Part shown: one piece after another, positions 1-6,954 of the stretch
How the letters are laid out: each line of letters begins with the position of its first letter
How positions within the stretch are numbered: position 1 is the first letter of the stretch
NCBI GenBank assembly: GCA_020073205.1
Contig: JAIQFR010000040.1
Location: forward strand, 1-35,375
Reading direction: 5' to 3'
DNA length: 35,375 nucleotides
DNA from: Terriglobia bacterium
Lineage (GTDB): Bacteria; Acidobacteriota; Polarisedimenticolia; Polarisedimenticolales; JAIQFR01
Translations under genes and position numbers: made by a program
The notes under the pieces: model-generated
What the model was told of the DNA's origin: nothing
Database searches by the model: none
The model's input: the letters and a program-made list of their open reading frames with translations, nothing else

Positions 1-224
1 ATCTCCGACCCCGCCAGCACGTCGTAGTCCCTTCCTCCGGAGAGCTTGACCTCCGTGTGCAGGATCGGGGTCCCCTCCGCGATGTCGAGGCATTTTCCCT
101 TGGCCAGGTCGGGCGGTGCGACGTCCACGAGGCCCACGGAGCGTGCCAGCCTCCTGCGAACGATCTCCTGGACCAGGACTCCGCCGATGTTGCCGCCCCC
201 GACGACGCCGATCTTCGACACCAT
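1..224 (-). CDS. mdh: Malate dehydrogenase, N-terminal part (cut by window edge)
   Basis: The first 74 residues are visible; the rest lies beyond position 1. The protein opens MVSKIGVVGGGNIGG, a Rossmann-fold NAD-binding glycine motif, followed by an acidic residue after beta-2 (LVDVAPPDLAKG) and the DIAEGTPI segment. These are typical of the lactate/malate dehydrogenase family, and the malate type fits the context. It would oxidise malate to oxaloacetate with NAD in the cytoplasm. The ATG at 224 follows a strong GGAGGA ribosome site. It lies 74 bp downstream of citrate synthase on the same strand, so it is the third gene of a TCA-cycle operon. Lactate dehydrogenase cannot be excluded from the N-terminus alone. 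Confidence 0.85.
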   Translation of the reverse strand, partial: MVSKIGVVGGGNIGGVLVQEIVRRRLARSVGLVDVAPPDLAKGKCLDIAEGTPILHTEVKLSGGRDYDVLAGSE

Positions 225-250
225 GTTGATCCTCCTCCCGCCGCGGCGGG

Positions 251-278
251 AAGGGGGCGGGCCTGGGCCCGCCCCCTT
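251..278 (-). terminator. Perfect hairpin between citrate synthase and malate dehydrogenase genes
   Basis: Bases 251-263 and 266-278 are perfect reverse complements (13 bp, 2-nt centre), all G/C except the two outermost pairs. The hairpin lies 21 bp after the citrate synthase stop and 27 bp before the malate dehydrogenase start. No T-run follows on the minus strand, so it may be a partial terminator or a hairpin that protects the upstream mRNA end rather than a full stop. Confidence 0.6.
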
Positions 279-298
279 CGCGAGCGCCGATGCGCTTC

Positions 299-1588
299 CT
301 ACGCCTTGACCGTCTTCTCGATCCAGTCGGTGGTCACGGACTTCGGCCGGACGATCGGCGATCCCATCGCACGATTGATGACGATCTGGGACAGGACCCC
401 CATCGCTCGGGACACGGCGAACAGCACGGTGTAGTAGTCGAATTCCTTCATGCCGTAGTGGAAGAGGAGCGCGCCGCTGCCCGCGTCCACGTTGGGCCAC
501 GGATCCTTGATCTTCTGAACCTGCTTCAGCACGTCCGGGACGATCTCGAAGACCCGGTCCACGATCTGGAACACCGGATCGCTCGACAGGTACTTCTTCC
601 CGAACGCGCGGAACGCGTCGAACCGCGGATCGGTGATCCGCAGCACGGCGTGGCCGTAACCCGGCACCACCCTCCCGGAATTCAGCGTTTCCTGCGCGAA
701 GTTCTTGAGCTGCTCGTGGGTCGGCACGCCGCCGAACTTCTTCTGAACGTCGAGCACCCACTTCAGGCACTCCTGGTTGGCGAGACCGTGGAGGGGTCCC
801 GCGAGCCCGTTCATCCCGGCGGAGAACGCGTAGTAGGCATCCGAGAGCGCGCTACCCACCGTATGCGTGGTGAACGCCGAGACGTTGCCCCCCTCGTGGT
901 CCGAGTGGAGCACGAGGTACAGCTTCATCAGCTCGGCGAACTCCCCCTTCGGGTCGGGGAGGCCGAGCATCGCGGCGTAGTCGGCGCCCCAGTCGAGCTT
1001 TCCGTTGTGCGGGATGCGCGCGCCCTTCTTGTAGCGGAGCCGGTACACTCCCGCCGCGACCTCCGGCAGCCGGGACAGCAGCGTCAGGGTGTCCTCGAGC
1101 GCCGCCTCCCAGTAGACGTCCTTCTTCATCCCCTCGTCGTACCGCTTGCGGAAGATGCTCTCCCGCTCCATGACGAGGACCGCCGTGTCGAACATGCACA
1201 TCGGGTGCGAGTCGGCCGGCATCGCCTCCAGCACCTTCCAGACGTACGTCGGGACCCCCGCGCGCGCGTTGAGGTCCGCCTGCAGGTCCTTGAGAGCCAC
1301 CGCATCCGGCAGCTCCCCGGTGAGGAGCAGGTAGAGGACCTCCTCGGGGAGCCGTCCTGCGAGATCCTTGACCGGCGTTCCGCGGATGATGAGGCCCTTG
1401 TCCGGCGGGACGTCGGAGGTGTCGCAGACCATTCCCTTGACGCCCCGCATGCCGCCGTAGCACTGCTCGACGGTCACCTCCGAGATGACCTTCGAGCCGT
1501 GCTCCTTCGCCAGGCTCTTGATCCTGTCGCGCCAAACCGGAATCTTCTCCCTGAGCTTCTCCTCCAGACGCGTCATCGTGACCTCCAT
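299..1588 (-). CDS. gltA: Citrate synthase, eukaryotic-type
   Basis: The product (429 aa) condenses oxaloacetate and acetyl-CoA in the first step of the TCA cycle. All three catalytic positions of the family are visible: His in GPLHGLANQE, His in PGYGHAVLR and Asp in NVDAGSG. HSDHEGGNVS is also conserved. The length and these motifs match the eukaryote-like citrate synthases found in some bacteria rather than the hexameric E. coli type. Two starts are possible. The ATG at 1588 has GGGAGG 5 nt upstream. A second ATG four codons later (1576) is preceded by its own GGAGG, which lies inside codons 1-3. The gene lies between isocitrate dehydrogenase (81 bp upstream) and malate dehydrogenase. Confidence 0.95.
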   Translation of the reverse strand: MEVTMTRLEEKLREKIPVWRDRIKSLAKEHGSKVISEVTVEQCYGGMRGVKGMVCDTSDVPPDKGLIIRGTPVKDLAGRLPEEVLYLLLTGELPDAVALKDLQADLNARAGVPTYVWKVLEAMPADSHPMCMFDTAVLVMERESIFRKRYDEGMKKDVYWEAALEDTLTLLSRLPEVAAGVYRLRYKKGARIPHNGKLDWGADYAAMLGLPDPKGEFAELMKLYLVLHSDHEGGNVSAFTTHTVGSALSDAYYAFSAGMNGLAGPLHGLANQECLKWVLDVQKKFGGVPTHEQLKNFAQETLNSGRVVPGYGHAVLRITDPRFDAFRAFGKKYLSSDPVFQIVDRVFEIVPDVLKQVQKIKDPWPNVDAGSGALLFHYGMKEFDYYTVLFAVSRAMGVLSQIVINRAMGSPIVRPKSVTTDWIEKTVKA

Positions 1589-1669
1589 GGATACCTCCCT
1601 TGCCCGATCGGGCCGGAGCCGTGCCGCGTGGCGGGGACTCCCGCCTCCTCGGGCGGCCGCGAGCCTTCG

Positions 1670-2866
1670 TTACCGGTAATGCGTCCACCTCTCCTCGAGA
1701 TCGGCGGACTGCAGCGTCTCCAGGATGTAATCGCAGAACTCCCGCCCGGTGACGCCCGTGGGCCGCCCGGTGATCTCGAGCCTCCGCTCGTACTGCCCGC
1801 AGATGTCGAGGGCCATCTCGAGGCGCCGTGCCTGCTGCGGAAATCCGATGTGGCCGACGAGGAACGCCGCCGCCCGCACCATGCTGGACGGATCCGCGTA
1901 CTTGGCCCGGCCTTCCTGAACCATGCGCGGGGCCGAGCCGTGGATCGCCTCGAACATGGCGTAGCGCTTTCCGATGTTGGCGGAGCCCGCGGTGCCGACG
2001 CCCCCCTGGAACTCGGCGGCCTCGTCGGTGAGGATGTCGCCGTAGAGGTTCGGCAGCACCACGACCCGGAACTGGCTGCGGCGCTTCGGGTCCACGAGCT
2101 TGGCCGTCATGATGTCGATGTACCAGTCGTCGACCTCGATCCGAGGGTACTCCTTCGCCACACGGTAGCCGATCTCGAGGAACTTCCCGTCGGTGGTCTT
2201 CACGACGTTGGCCTTGCTCACCAGGGTCAGCCTCGGGATGCCGTTCCGGTGGGCGTGCTCGAACGCCAGGCGGATCAGCCGCTCGCTTCCCTGGGTCGTC
2301 GCCACCGTGAAGTCGAACGCGAGGTCCTCGGTGACGTTGATCCCCTTGGAGCCGAGAACGTAGGCCCCCTCGGTGTTCTCGCGGAAGAAGATCCAGTCGA
2401 TCCCCTCCTTCGGCACCCGGACCGGGCGGACGTTGGCGAAGAGGTCCAGGCTGCGCCGCATGGCCACGTTCGCGCTCTCCACGTTGGGCCACGGGTCGCC
2501 CTTCCGCGGCGTGGTCGTCGGTCCCTTGAGCAAGACCGGGCACTTCTCGATCTCGGCGAGCACGGCGGCGGGGATCGCCTGGCCTTCGGCGGCCCTCCGC
2601 TCGATGGTCAGCCCCTCGATGTCCCGCAGCACCACCTTCCCCGACGCGACCTGCTCCCGGAGCACGAACGCCAGCACTCGGCGCGATTCCTCGGCGATGA
2701 AGGGACCGATCCCGTCGCCACCGAGGACGCCGATGACGATCGGCTTCATGGCCGCGTAGTCCACCCAGTCGAGCGCCGACTTCATTCGCTCGACCCGGTC
2801 GAGCTGCTCCGCGACGACCTTCCCGAAGTGCGCCTTGGCCTTCTCGATCGCTTCGCTGCGGTCCAT
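1670..2866 (-). CDS. icd: NAD(P)-dependent isocitrate dehydrogenase
   Basis: The product (398 aa) belongs to the isocitrate/isopropylmalate dehydrogenase family. Visible motifs are GVLGGDGIGP near the N-terminus, a substrate-loop SANVAMRRSLDLFANVRP that is isocitrate-like (SxN...R), FRENTEG, the metal-site region NLYGDILTDEAAE and AIHGSAPRM. It would decarboxylate isocitrate to 2-oxoglutarate. I chose the ATG at 2866 because GGAGGAGGTGGG lies just upstream. The frame stays open to 2983, but that extension is proline/glycine-rich and unlike the family. It is the first gene of the TCA operon. Cofactor choice was not determined; homo-isocitrate or tartrate dehydrogenase is less likely given the neighbours. 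Confidence 0.9.
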   Translation of the reverse strand: MDRSEAIEKAKAHFGKVVAEQLDRVERMKSALDWVDYAAMKPIVIGVLGGDGIGPFIAEESRRVLAFVLREQVASGKVVLRDIEGLTIERRAAEGQAIPAAVLAEIEKCPVLLKGPTTTPRKGDPWPNVESANVAMRRSLDLFANVRPVRVPKEGIDWIFFRENTEGAYVLGSKGINVTEDLAFDFTVATTQGSERLIRLAFEHAHRNGIPRLTLVSKANVVKTTDGKFLEIGYRVAKEYPRIEVDDWYIDIMTAKLVDPKRRSQFRVVVLPNLYGDILTDEAAEFQGGVGTAGSANIGKRYAMFEAIHGSAPRMVQEGRAKYADPSSMVRAAAFLVGHIGFPQQARRLEMALDICGQYERRLEITGRPTGVTGREFCDYILETLQSADLEERWTHYR

Positions 2867-2984
2867 GAGCAACCCACCTCCTCCGTGCTCGACGCGCCGA
2901 GCCCCGCGGACGGTCCCCCCCGGAATGGAGCCCCCGAACCGTCCTGTCCTCTTGGCCGCCCGCTCAACGCAGTCTGCAGGCACT

Positions 2985-3013
2985 TAGTAACCCGGTCCTT
3001 GCATCCGAGTCAA
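2985..3013 (-). promoter_or_regulatory. Sigma-70-type promoter of the TCA operon
   Basis: On the minus strand TTGACT (3013-3008) is followed after 17 bp by TTACTA (2990-2985), or after 18 bp by TACTAA. The -35 box is preceded by GCTTTCCCC, close to GCTTTTCSC before other -35 boxes in this window. The predicted RNA start is about 110 nt before the isocitrate dehydrogenase ATG. Confidence 0.65.
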
Positions 3014-3039
3014 GGGGAAAGCTGCCGGGCCGGTCCTCA

Positions 3040-3071
3040 TTGGCAAGGAATCGGGTGGGAATTATCCGCTG
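3040..3071 (-). promoter_or_regulatory. Upstream element shared with the sigma-54 activator promoter
   Basis: Bases 3040-3071 match 26730-26761 at 26 of 32 positions without gaps (TTGGCA, GAAT, TGGG and ATTATCCG blocks on the plus strand). Both copies begin 26-27 bp upstream of a minus-strand -35 hexamer. The constant spacing suggests a protein-binding site or UP-like element rather than a stray repeat. A weaker third match lies at the same distance from the promoter of the second kelch gene (20508-20530). Confidence 0.5.
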
Positions 3072-3159
3072 CTCGAGCCTTCCCCGGATCTCGGCCGGGG
3101 GGGACGATGCGAAGACGAGCGGGTTGGATTAGAGTGGGGCGCCCGAAGCGAGCGAGCCG

Positions 3160-4026
3160 ATGACGACGCGCGACGGCCTCTCCACCCTGCTCCATGCCCC
3201 GAGAGAAGAGCACGAGGCCTTGGTCCGCGACTTCGTCACGCCGCTCGCCCTCGAGTTCGCCTCGGACCCGCGCCTTCGCGCGCTGTTCTTCGGGCGCCAC
3301 AACGAGCCCGACTGGCACCTCCGCGTCTCGGTGGTCGGAGACCCCGAGTGGGTTCGCGGCCCCCTCCCCGTCCTCGTGGAGCGCCGGCTTGCCGCGCTCG
3401 AGGCCACCCGGCGCCTGTCCGGACACGAGTTCGCCGCGTACGAGCGAGAGGAGGCGCGCTTCGGCGGCGTGGAGGGCGCCCGCCTCGCGGAGCGGATCTT
3501 CCACCACGACACCCTCGCCTGCCTCGCGCGCATCGAGGTGGAGTCGCGGGGAGAGGCGGCGAGGTCGCGGCGGGAGTACTGTCTCCTGATGACCGAGAGG
3601 CTCCTCGACCTGCTGCGGTTCGACCGCGACCGCCGGATCGCGTTCTATCACCACGGGTACTCCTTCGAGATCGAGCTGGGACGGTGGGGGCCCGGCGAGC
3701 GGGACGCGCTGGAGCGGCACTATCGGTCGATCAAAGATGGGCTGCTCGAGCTCCTCCGCTCCGAGCCGGGTCGCGATCCGGCCTTCCTGTGGGGGGGTGT
3801 CGCGGCGGCCGCGGCCGCCGAAAGCTGCATCGAAGCCCTCCGCCCGCTGGTGGGCGATCTGCTCGGCGGGCTCGGCGCGGGGACGATCCGGAAGGGCGCC
3901 GCCGACCTCGCCTGGTCCCTCGCCCACATGCACGCGAACCGTCTGCAGATCGAGGCCGACGCCGAGGCGATCCTCCGCTACTTCATGCATCGCCTCCACG
4001 AGGAGGAGCGCATCGTCACGGCCTGA
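3160..4026 (+). CDS. SpaB_C / thiopeptide-type RiPP biosynthesis protein 1
   Basis: The product (288 aa) is a stand-alone version of the C-terminal elimination domain of class I lanthipeptide dehydratases (SpaB_C, thiopeptide-type bacteriocin biosynthesis domain). Visible family motifs are NEPDWHLR (Arg55), YEREEARFGG (Arg96), SRREYCLLMTERLLDLLRF and SLAHMHANRL (His256/His258). In NisB, residues in these three motifs (two Arg and a His, from memory) are needed to eliminate glutamate from glutamylated Ser/Thr. All appear intact, so a lyase role is plausible. The usual partner, a glutamylation domain of about 700-800 aa, is not nearby. The ATG has no clear ribosome site. It is the first gene of the cluster, divergent from the TCA operon. 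Confidence 0.85.
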   Translation: MTTRDGLSTLLHAPREEHEALVRDFVTPLALEFASDPRLRALFFGRHNEPDWHLRVSVVGDPEWVRGPLPVLVERRLAALEATRRLSGHEFAAYEREEARFGGVEGARLAERIFHHDTLACLARIEVESRGEAARSRREYCLLMTERLLDLLRFDRDRRIAFYHHGYSFEIELGRWGPGERDALERHYRSIKDGLLELLRSEPGRDPAFLWGGVAAAAAAESCIEALRPLVGDLLGGLGAGTIRKGAADLAWSLAHMHANRLQIEADAEAILRYFMHRLHEEERIVTA

Positions 4027-4044
4027 CCGGGAAGGAGCCCTCCG

Positions 4045-4905
4045 TTGAAAGCCGAGCGCTGCCACTACACGCTGCTGCACGCTCGGCGAGAGCACCACGA
4101 GCGCGTGATCCACGACCTCGTCATCCCCGTGGTGCGTGAGGTGCGGCGGAGCCCCGAGTTGGACTCGCTGTTCTTCGTCCGCTACAACGAGCCGGACTGG
4201 CAGCTCCGCTTCCGGATCCTCGGCCGACCGACCTGGATCGACGGGACCGTCCACGAGCTGGTCGCAGGGCGGCTGCCGGCCCTTCGCGAGCGAGGCCTCG
4301 TCGATTCCTGGGAGTTCGGCATGTACCAGCGCGAGTACGAGCGGTACGGCGGCGAGGAAGGCATGCGGCTCTGCGAGGCGTTCTTCCTCCGCGACTCCCT
4401 GGCGGTCCTGGACCTGATCGAGGCGGAGGAGCGGGGACAGATGGGGAAGACCCGCCGCGAGTACAGCCTCGTCTTCGTCGAGCGGTTCCTCGACCTGATG
4501 CGCTTCGACCGCGAGCGCCGCGCGGAATTCTACCGCCGGGGTTACTCCTGGGCCCTCGACGACGGGACCTTCGCCGCCGAGGATCTCGTCCTGCTCGAGG
4601 ACCGCTACCGGGACCTCAGGGAAGGACTGCTGGCGCTCTTCGGCGGCGCGCCGGCGGCGGATCCCGAGGGAGCGTACGGCGGGGTCGTCCCCGCGTGCAT
4701 CGCGCGCGAATGTCTCGAGGCGTCGGGACCGGTCGTGGACGAGATCCTCTCGGCCCACGCCGCCGGCAGGCTGCGGCAGGACCTCGTTGACCTCGCCTGG
4801 TCGCTCGCCCACATGCACTGCAACCGCCTCGCCGTCGACGTGAGGGCCGAGGCGATCCTGAGGTTCTTCATGCACCGGCTGCACTCGGAGGAGACGATCG
4901 TCTGA
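4045..4905 (+). CDS. SpaB_C / thiopeptide-type RiPP biosynthesis protein 2
   Basis: A 286-aa paralogue of the preceding gene, 18 bp downstream of it. It starts with TTG at 4045, supported by AAGGAG 7 nt upstream and by alignment of the N-terminus with protein 1. It keeps NEPDWQLRFR (Arg55, Arg57), YQREYERYGG (Arg96), TRREYSLVFVERFLDL and SLAHMHCNRL (His256/His258), so the elimination-type residues are all present. It ends with FFMHRLHSEE, like its paralogue. Thiopeptide pathways pair an elimination protein with a related [4+2] cyclase of about the same size. Which role this copy has cannot be told from sequence alone. A promoter for precursor 1 begins 14 bp after its stop. Confidence 0.85.
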   Translation: MKAERCHYTLLHARREHHERVIHDLVIPVVREVRRSPELDSLFFVRYNEPDWQLRFRILGRPTWIDGTVHELVAGRLPALRERGLVDSWEFGMYQREYERYGGEEGMRLCEAFFLRDSLAVLDLIEAEERGQMGKTRREYSLVFVERFLDLMRFDRERRAEFYRRGYSWALDDGTFAAEDLVLLEDRYRDLREGLLALFGGAPAADPEGAYGGVVPACIARECLEASGPVVDEILSAHAAGRLRQDLVDLAWSLAHMHCNRLAVDVRAEAILRFFMHRLHSEETIV

Positions 4906-4919
4906 GGGTGCGATCGGAA

Positions 4920-4948
4920 TTGACAGGGGTGACCCCGCGGTGTACATG
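4920..4948 (+). promoter_or_regulatory. Promoter of precursor peptide gene 1
   Basis: TTGACA (4920-4925), a 17-bp spacer and TACATG (4943-4948). The -35 box is perfect; the -10 box is weak. The spacer holds a perfect dyad GGGGTGACCCC (4926-4936), a possible operator. The predicted start is about 50 nt before the precursor ATG. Confidence 0.6.
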
Positions 4949-5004
4949 GATAGCTTCGCACGCACGCGCGGGGGCGCCCCCCGGCGCGGCGCGGAGGAGG
5001 AAGC

Positions 5005-5151
5005 ATGAACCAGTCCAAGAAGAGGATCGGGCTCGACCTCGAGGTCGAGGAGCTGGAGAGGGGCCGGAAGCCCGGAGGGTGCTCCGGGTCGTCCTCCACC
5101 TCGCCGCTGTGCACCTGTCCCGTGTTCGCACCGGAGATCCCGGAGGAATAG
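5005..5151 (+). CDS. RiPP precursor peptide 1
   Basis: A 48-residue peptide with a strong GGAGGAGG ribosome site 4 nt before its ATG. It aligns without gaps with the 50-aa peptide at 6955-7107 over residues 1-38. Residues 12-26 (LEVEELERGRKPGGC) and 29-38 (SSSTSPLCTC) are identical. The acidic LEVEELE stretch resembles recognition segments of thiopeptide and class I lanthipeptide leaders. Gly24-Gly25 before Cys26 looks like a double-glycine cleavage site. The predicted core begins CSGSSSTSPLCTC and ends with an acidic tail lacking Ser, Thr and Cys (PVFAPEIPEE). It lies between two SpaB_C-like genes and is followed by a strong hairpin. Substrate status is inference from homology between the two peptides and context. 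Confidence 0.8.
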   Translation: MNQSKKRIGLDLEVEELERGRKPGGCSGSSSTSPLCTCPVFAPEIPEE

Positions 5152-5163
5152 TCGCGGTCGGCA

Positions 5164-5190
5164 CGGGGCCGCGGCCCCGCCGCGGCCCCG
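5164..5190 (+). terminator. Hairpin after precursor 1
   Basis: Bases 5164-5174 and 5180-5190 form a perfect 11-bp G/C stem with a 5-nt loop, 12 bp after the precursor stop. There is no T-run. A stabilising hairpin or partial terminator here would raise precursor mRNA above that of the downstream enzyme genes, a common RiPP arrangement. Confidence 0.6.
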
Positions 5191-5230
5191 CTCCGGCTTG
5201 GAGCGCGAACGGCGCTCGAGCCCCCTCCGC

Positions 5231-6103
5231 ATGACTTCGTCCCCCCATCGCTACGCCCGCATCGAGACCGCCGCGGGGCGCCTCGACGAGGCGCTCCTCG
5301 AGCTCGTGGCTCCCCTCCTCGTCGAGATCCGGTCCGGCTCGCCGCCGCCCGGGCCGGTCTTCTTCGCGCGCTTCCGGCGGGAGGCTCTCGTGTTCGTCCA
5401 GGACGGGACGTACCCGACGGGGGACGCCGTCTGGGAACTCGTGGAGCGCCGGGCCCGGGAGTTTCGCCAAAACGGCATCGTGATCGGCTGCCGGTTCCCC
5501 GAATACGAGCCCGAGGTCGAGCGGTACGGAGGCGAGGAAGGCCTGGACCTCGCGGGGAGGATCTTCGAGGAAGACTCGCGCGCCGCCCTCGCCCTGCTTG
5601 GGGCGGAGCGCGAGGGAACCTTCGCCGCCACCCGACGGGAGATCAGCCTGCTCCTCACGGAGCGCCTCCTCGACCTCCTGCGGTTCGACCGCGAGGCCCG
5701 CGTGTCGTTCTACCGGTTCGCCTATGCCTGGGCCCTTAAGCAGGGAGAGTGGAAGGACGACGAGATCCGCCTGCTCGACGACCGATACCGGCAGCTCGAG
5801 CCCGGCCTCGAGGAGCTCCTCGGCGCCGCGCGCTCCGGAGACGCCGAGTCGGCCTACGGCGGCGCCGAGCCCGCCCGGATCGCCGCGGCCTGGGCGGATG
5901 CGGCGCGAGCGATCGTGGACCGGCTCCTCGAGGCTCACGGTGCGGGGCGGATCCCGAAGGATCTCGAGAGCCTCGCCTGGTCCTACTCCCACATGCACTG
6001 CAACCGTCTCGGGATCGCGGGAGAGGCGGAGGCGCTCCTCCGCTTCTTCATGCATCGGAGGTACGAGCACGCATCGGAGGACGGCCTCCCCCGCGTGCGA
6101 TGA
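5231..6103 (+). CDS. Divergent SpaB_C-like RiPP protein 3, altered active site
   Basis: A 290-aa protein that aligns with proteins 1 and 2 along its whole length (VERYGGEEGLDLAGRIFEED, TRREISLLLTERLLDLLRF, WSYSHMHCNRL). It differs at two expected catalytic sites. The NEPDWxLR motif is replaced by RREALVFVQDG, with no Arg at the equivalent of Arg55. YxREYERYGG has become YEPEVERYGG, with Pro94 in place of Arg96. The His motif (His254/His256) is kept. It may be a cyclase, a scaffold or an inactive partner rather than a glutamate lyase. I chose the ATG at 5231 by alignment; a TTG at 5198 is in frame but adds residues without homology. No ribosome site is seen. The methyltransferase gene follows after 7 bp. 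Confidence 0.8.
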   Translation: MTSSPHRYARIETAAGRLDEALLELVAPLLVEIRSGSPPPGPVFFARFRREALVFVQDGTYPTGDAVWELVERRAREFRQNGIVIGCRFPEYEPEVERYGGEEGLDLAGRIFEEDSRAALALLGAEREGTFAATRREISLLLTERLLDLLRFDREARVSFYRFAYAWALKQGEWKDDEIRLLDDRYRQLEPGLEELLGAARSGDAESAYGGAEPARIAAAWADAARAIVDRLLEAHGAGRIPKDLESLAWSYSHMHCNRLGIAGEAEALLRFFMHRRYEHASEDGLPRVR

Positions 6104-6110
6104 GGTGCCG

Positions 6111-6854
6111 ATGAGCGACCGTCACGATGCTTACCGGGGGATCGCCCGCCACTACGATCTCCAGCGGATGGACTGGTACGCGTTCACCTACGGGAAGCGC
6201 CTGCAGACGCTCCTGACCGAGCGCGGTCTCGCGGGATCGAGAATCCTCGACGCAGGGTGCGGCACGGGCTCGCTCGCCATCGCGCTCTCGAAGGCGGGGT
6301 ACACGGTCACCGGGGTCGACCTGTCGGAAGCGCTCCTCGAGGTGGCACGGGCCAAGGACGACCGGAAGGCGGTCCGCTGGGTCCAAGGCGACCTCGCGGA
6401 GCTCGACCTCGGCGAGACCTTCGACGCGATCACGAGCGTGGCCGACGTCCTCAACCACCTCGAGACCCTGGACGAGTGGGAGCGGGTTCTCGGCCGGCTC
6501 GCCCTGCACCTCGCGCCCGGCGGCTACCTCTTCTTCGATGCCATGACGTGCCACGGCCTCGAGCACCTCGACTCCTACACGATCCACGACCGCGAGAACG
6601 CCACGCTGATCCTGGGGATCATCTGGGAGCCCCCCACGCGGCGCTCGACCCTGAAGCTCACCTCGTTCGTCCCCGCCGACCGCCCCGGTTTGTTCGAGCG
6701 GGTCTCCGAGACCATCACCGAATGGGGCCAGCCCGTCGCCGCCATCTTCGAGCGACTGAAGCGGGCGGGCTTCGCCGAGATCGAGCGATTGTGGGGGACC
6801 TCGGACGAGCCCGAAGCGGACGAGCGCTTGACCGTGCTGGCACGGAGAGCGTGA
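6111..6854 (+). CDS. Class I SAM-dependent methyltransferase of the RiPP cluster
   Basis: The product is 247 aa. Motif I is ILDAGCGTGSLAIALS (residues 45-60), followed by VTGVDLSEALLEVA with the acidic ribose-binding residue, then VQGDLAELDLGETFDAITSVADVLNHL and a post-motif LAPGGYLFFDAM. It resembles Methyltransf_25 small-molecule or peptide methyltransferases. The start at 6111 follows GAGGTG and lies 7 bp after the preceding stop, so it is probably co-transcribed and translationally linked. In context it may N- or O-methylate the processed peptide. The target residue cannot be predicted. Confidence 0.8.
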   Translation: MSDRHDAYRGIARHYDLQRMDWYAFTYGKRLQTLLTERGLAGSRILDAGCGTGSLAIALSKAGYTVTGVDLSEALLEVARAKDDRKAVRWVQGDLAELDLGETFDAITSVADVLNHLETLDEWERVLGRLALHLAPGGYLFFDAMTCHGLEHLDSYTIHDRENATLILGIIWEPPTRRSTLKLTSFVPADRPGLFERVSETITEWGQPVAAIFERLKRAGFAEIERLWGTSDEPEADERLTVLARRA

Positions 6855-6865
6855 GGCGGCGGCAT

Positions 6866-6894
6866 TTGACGTCGACCGGCTTTCGCCGTAAGTG
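6866..6894 (+). promoter_or_regulatory. Promoter of precursor peptide gene 2
   Basis: TTGACG (6866-6871), a 17-bp spacer and TAAGTG (6889-6894). It begins 12 bp after the methyltransferase stop and 89 bp before the precursor ATG, nearly the same layout as precursor 1 (85 bp). The -10 match is weak. The parallel position is the main support. Confidence 0.4.
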
Positions 6895-6954
6895 TGATCG
6901 GCCGCCGCGGCCGAGAATCGGCGACGAAGCGCCGCGGACGCCGGAGGAGAGCCC

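Noticed and set aside
290-3163. 957-codon plus-strand frame opposite the TCA operon
   Set aside because: It is the shadow of three clear minus-strand enzymes; its composition (Arg/Asp/His/Leu-rich, no family) is typical of antisense frames in high-GC DNA.
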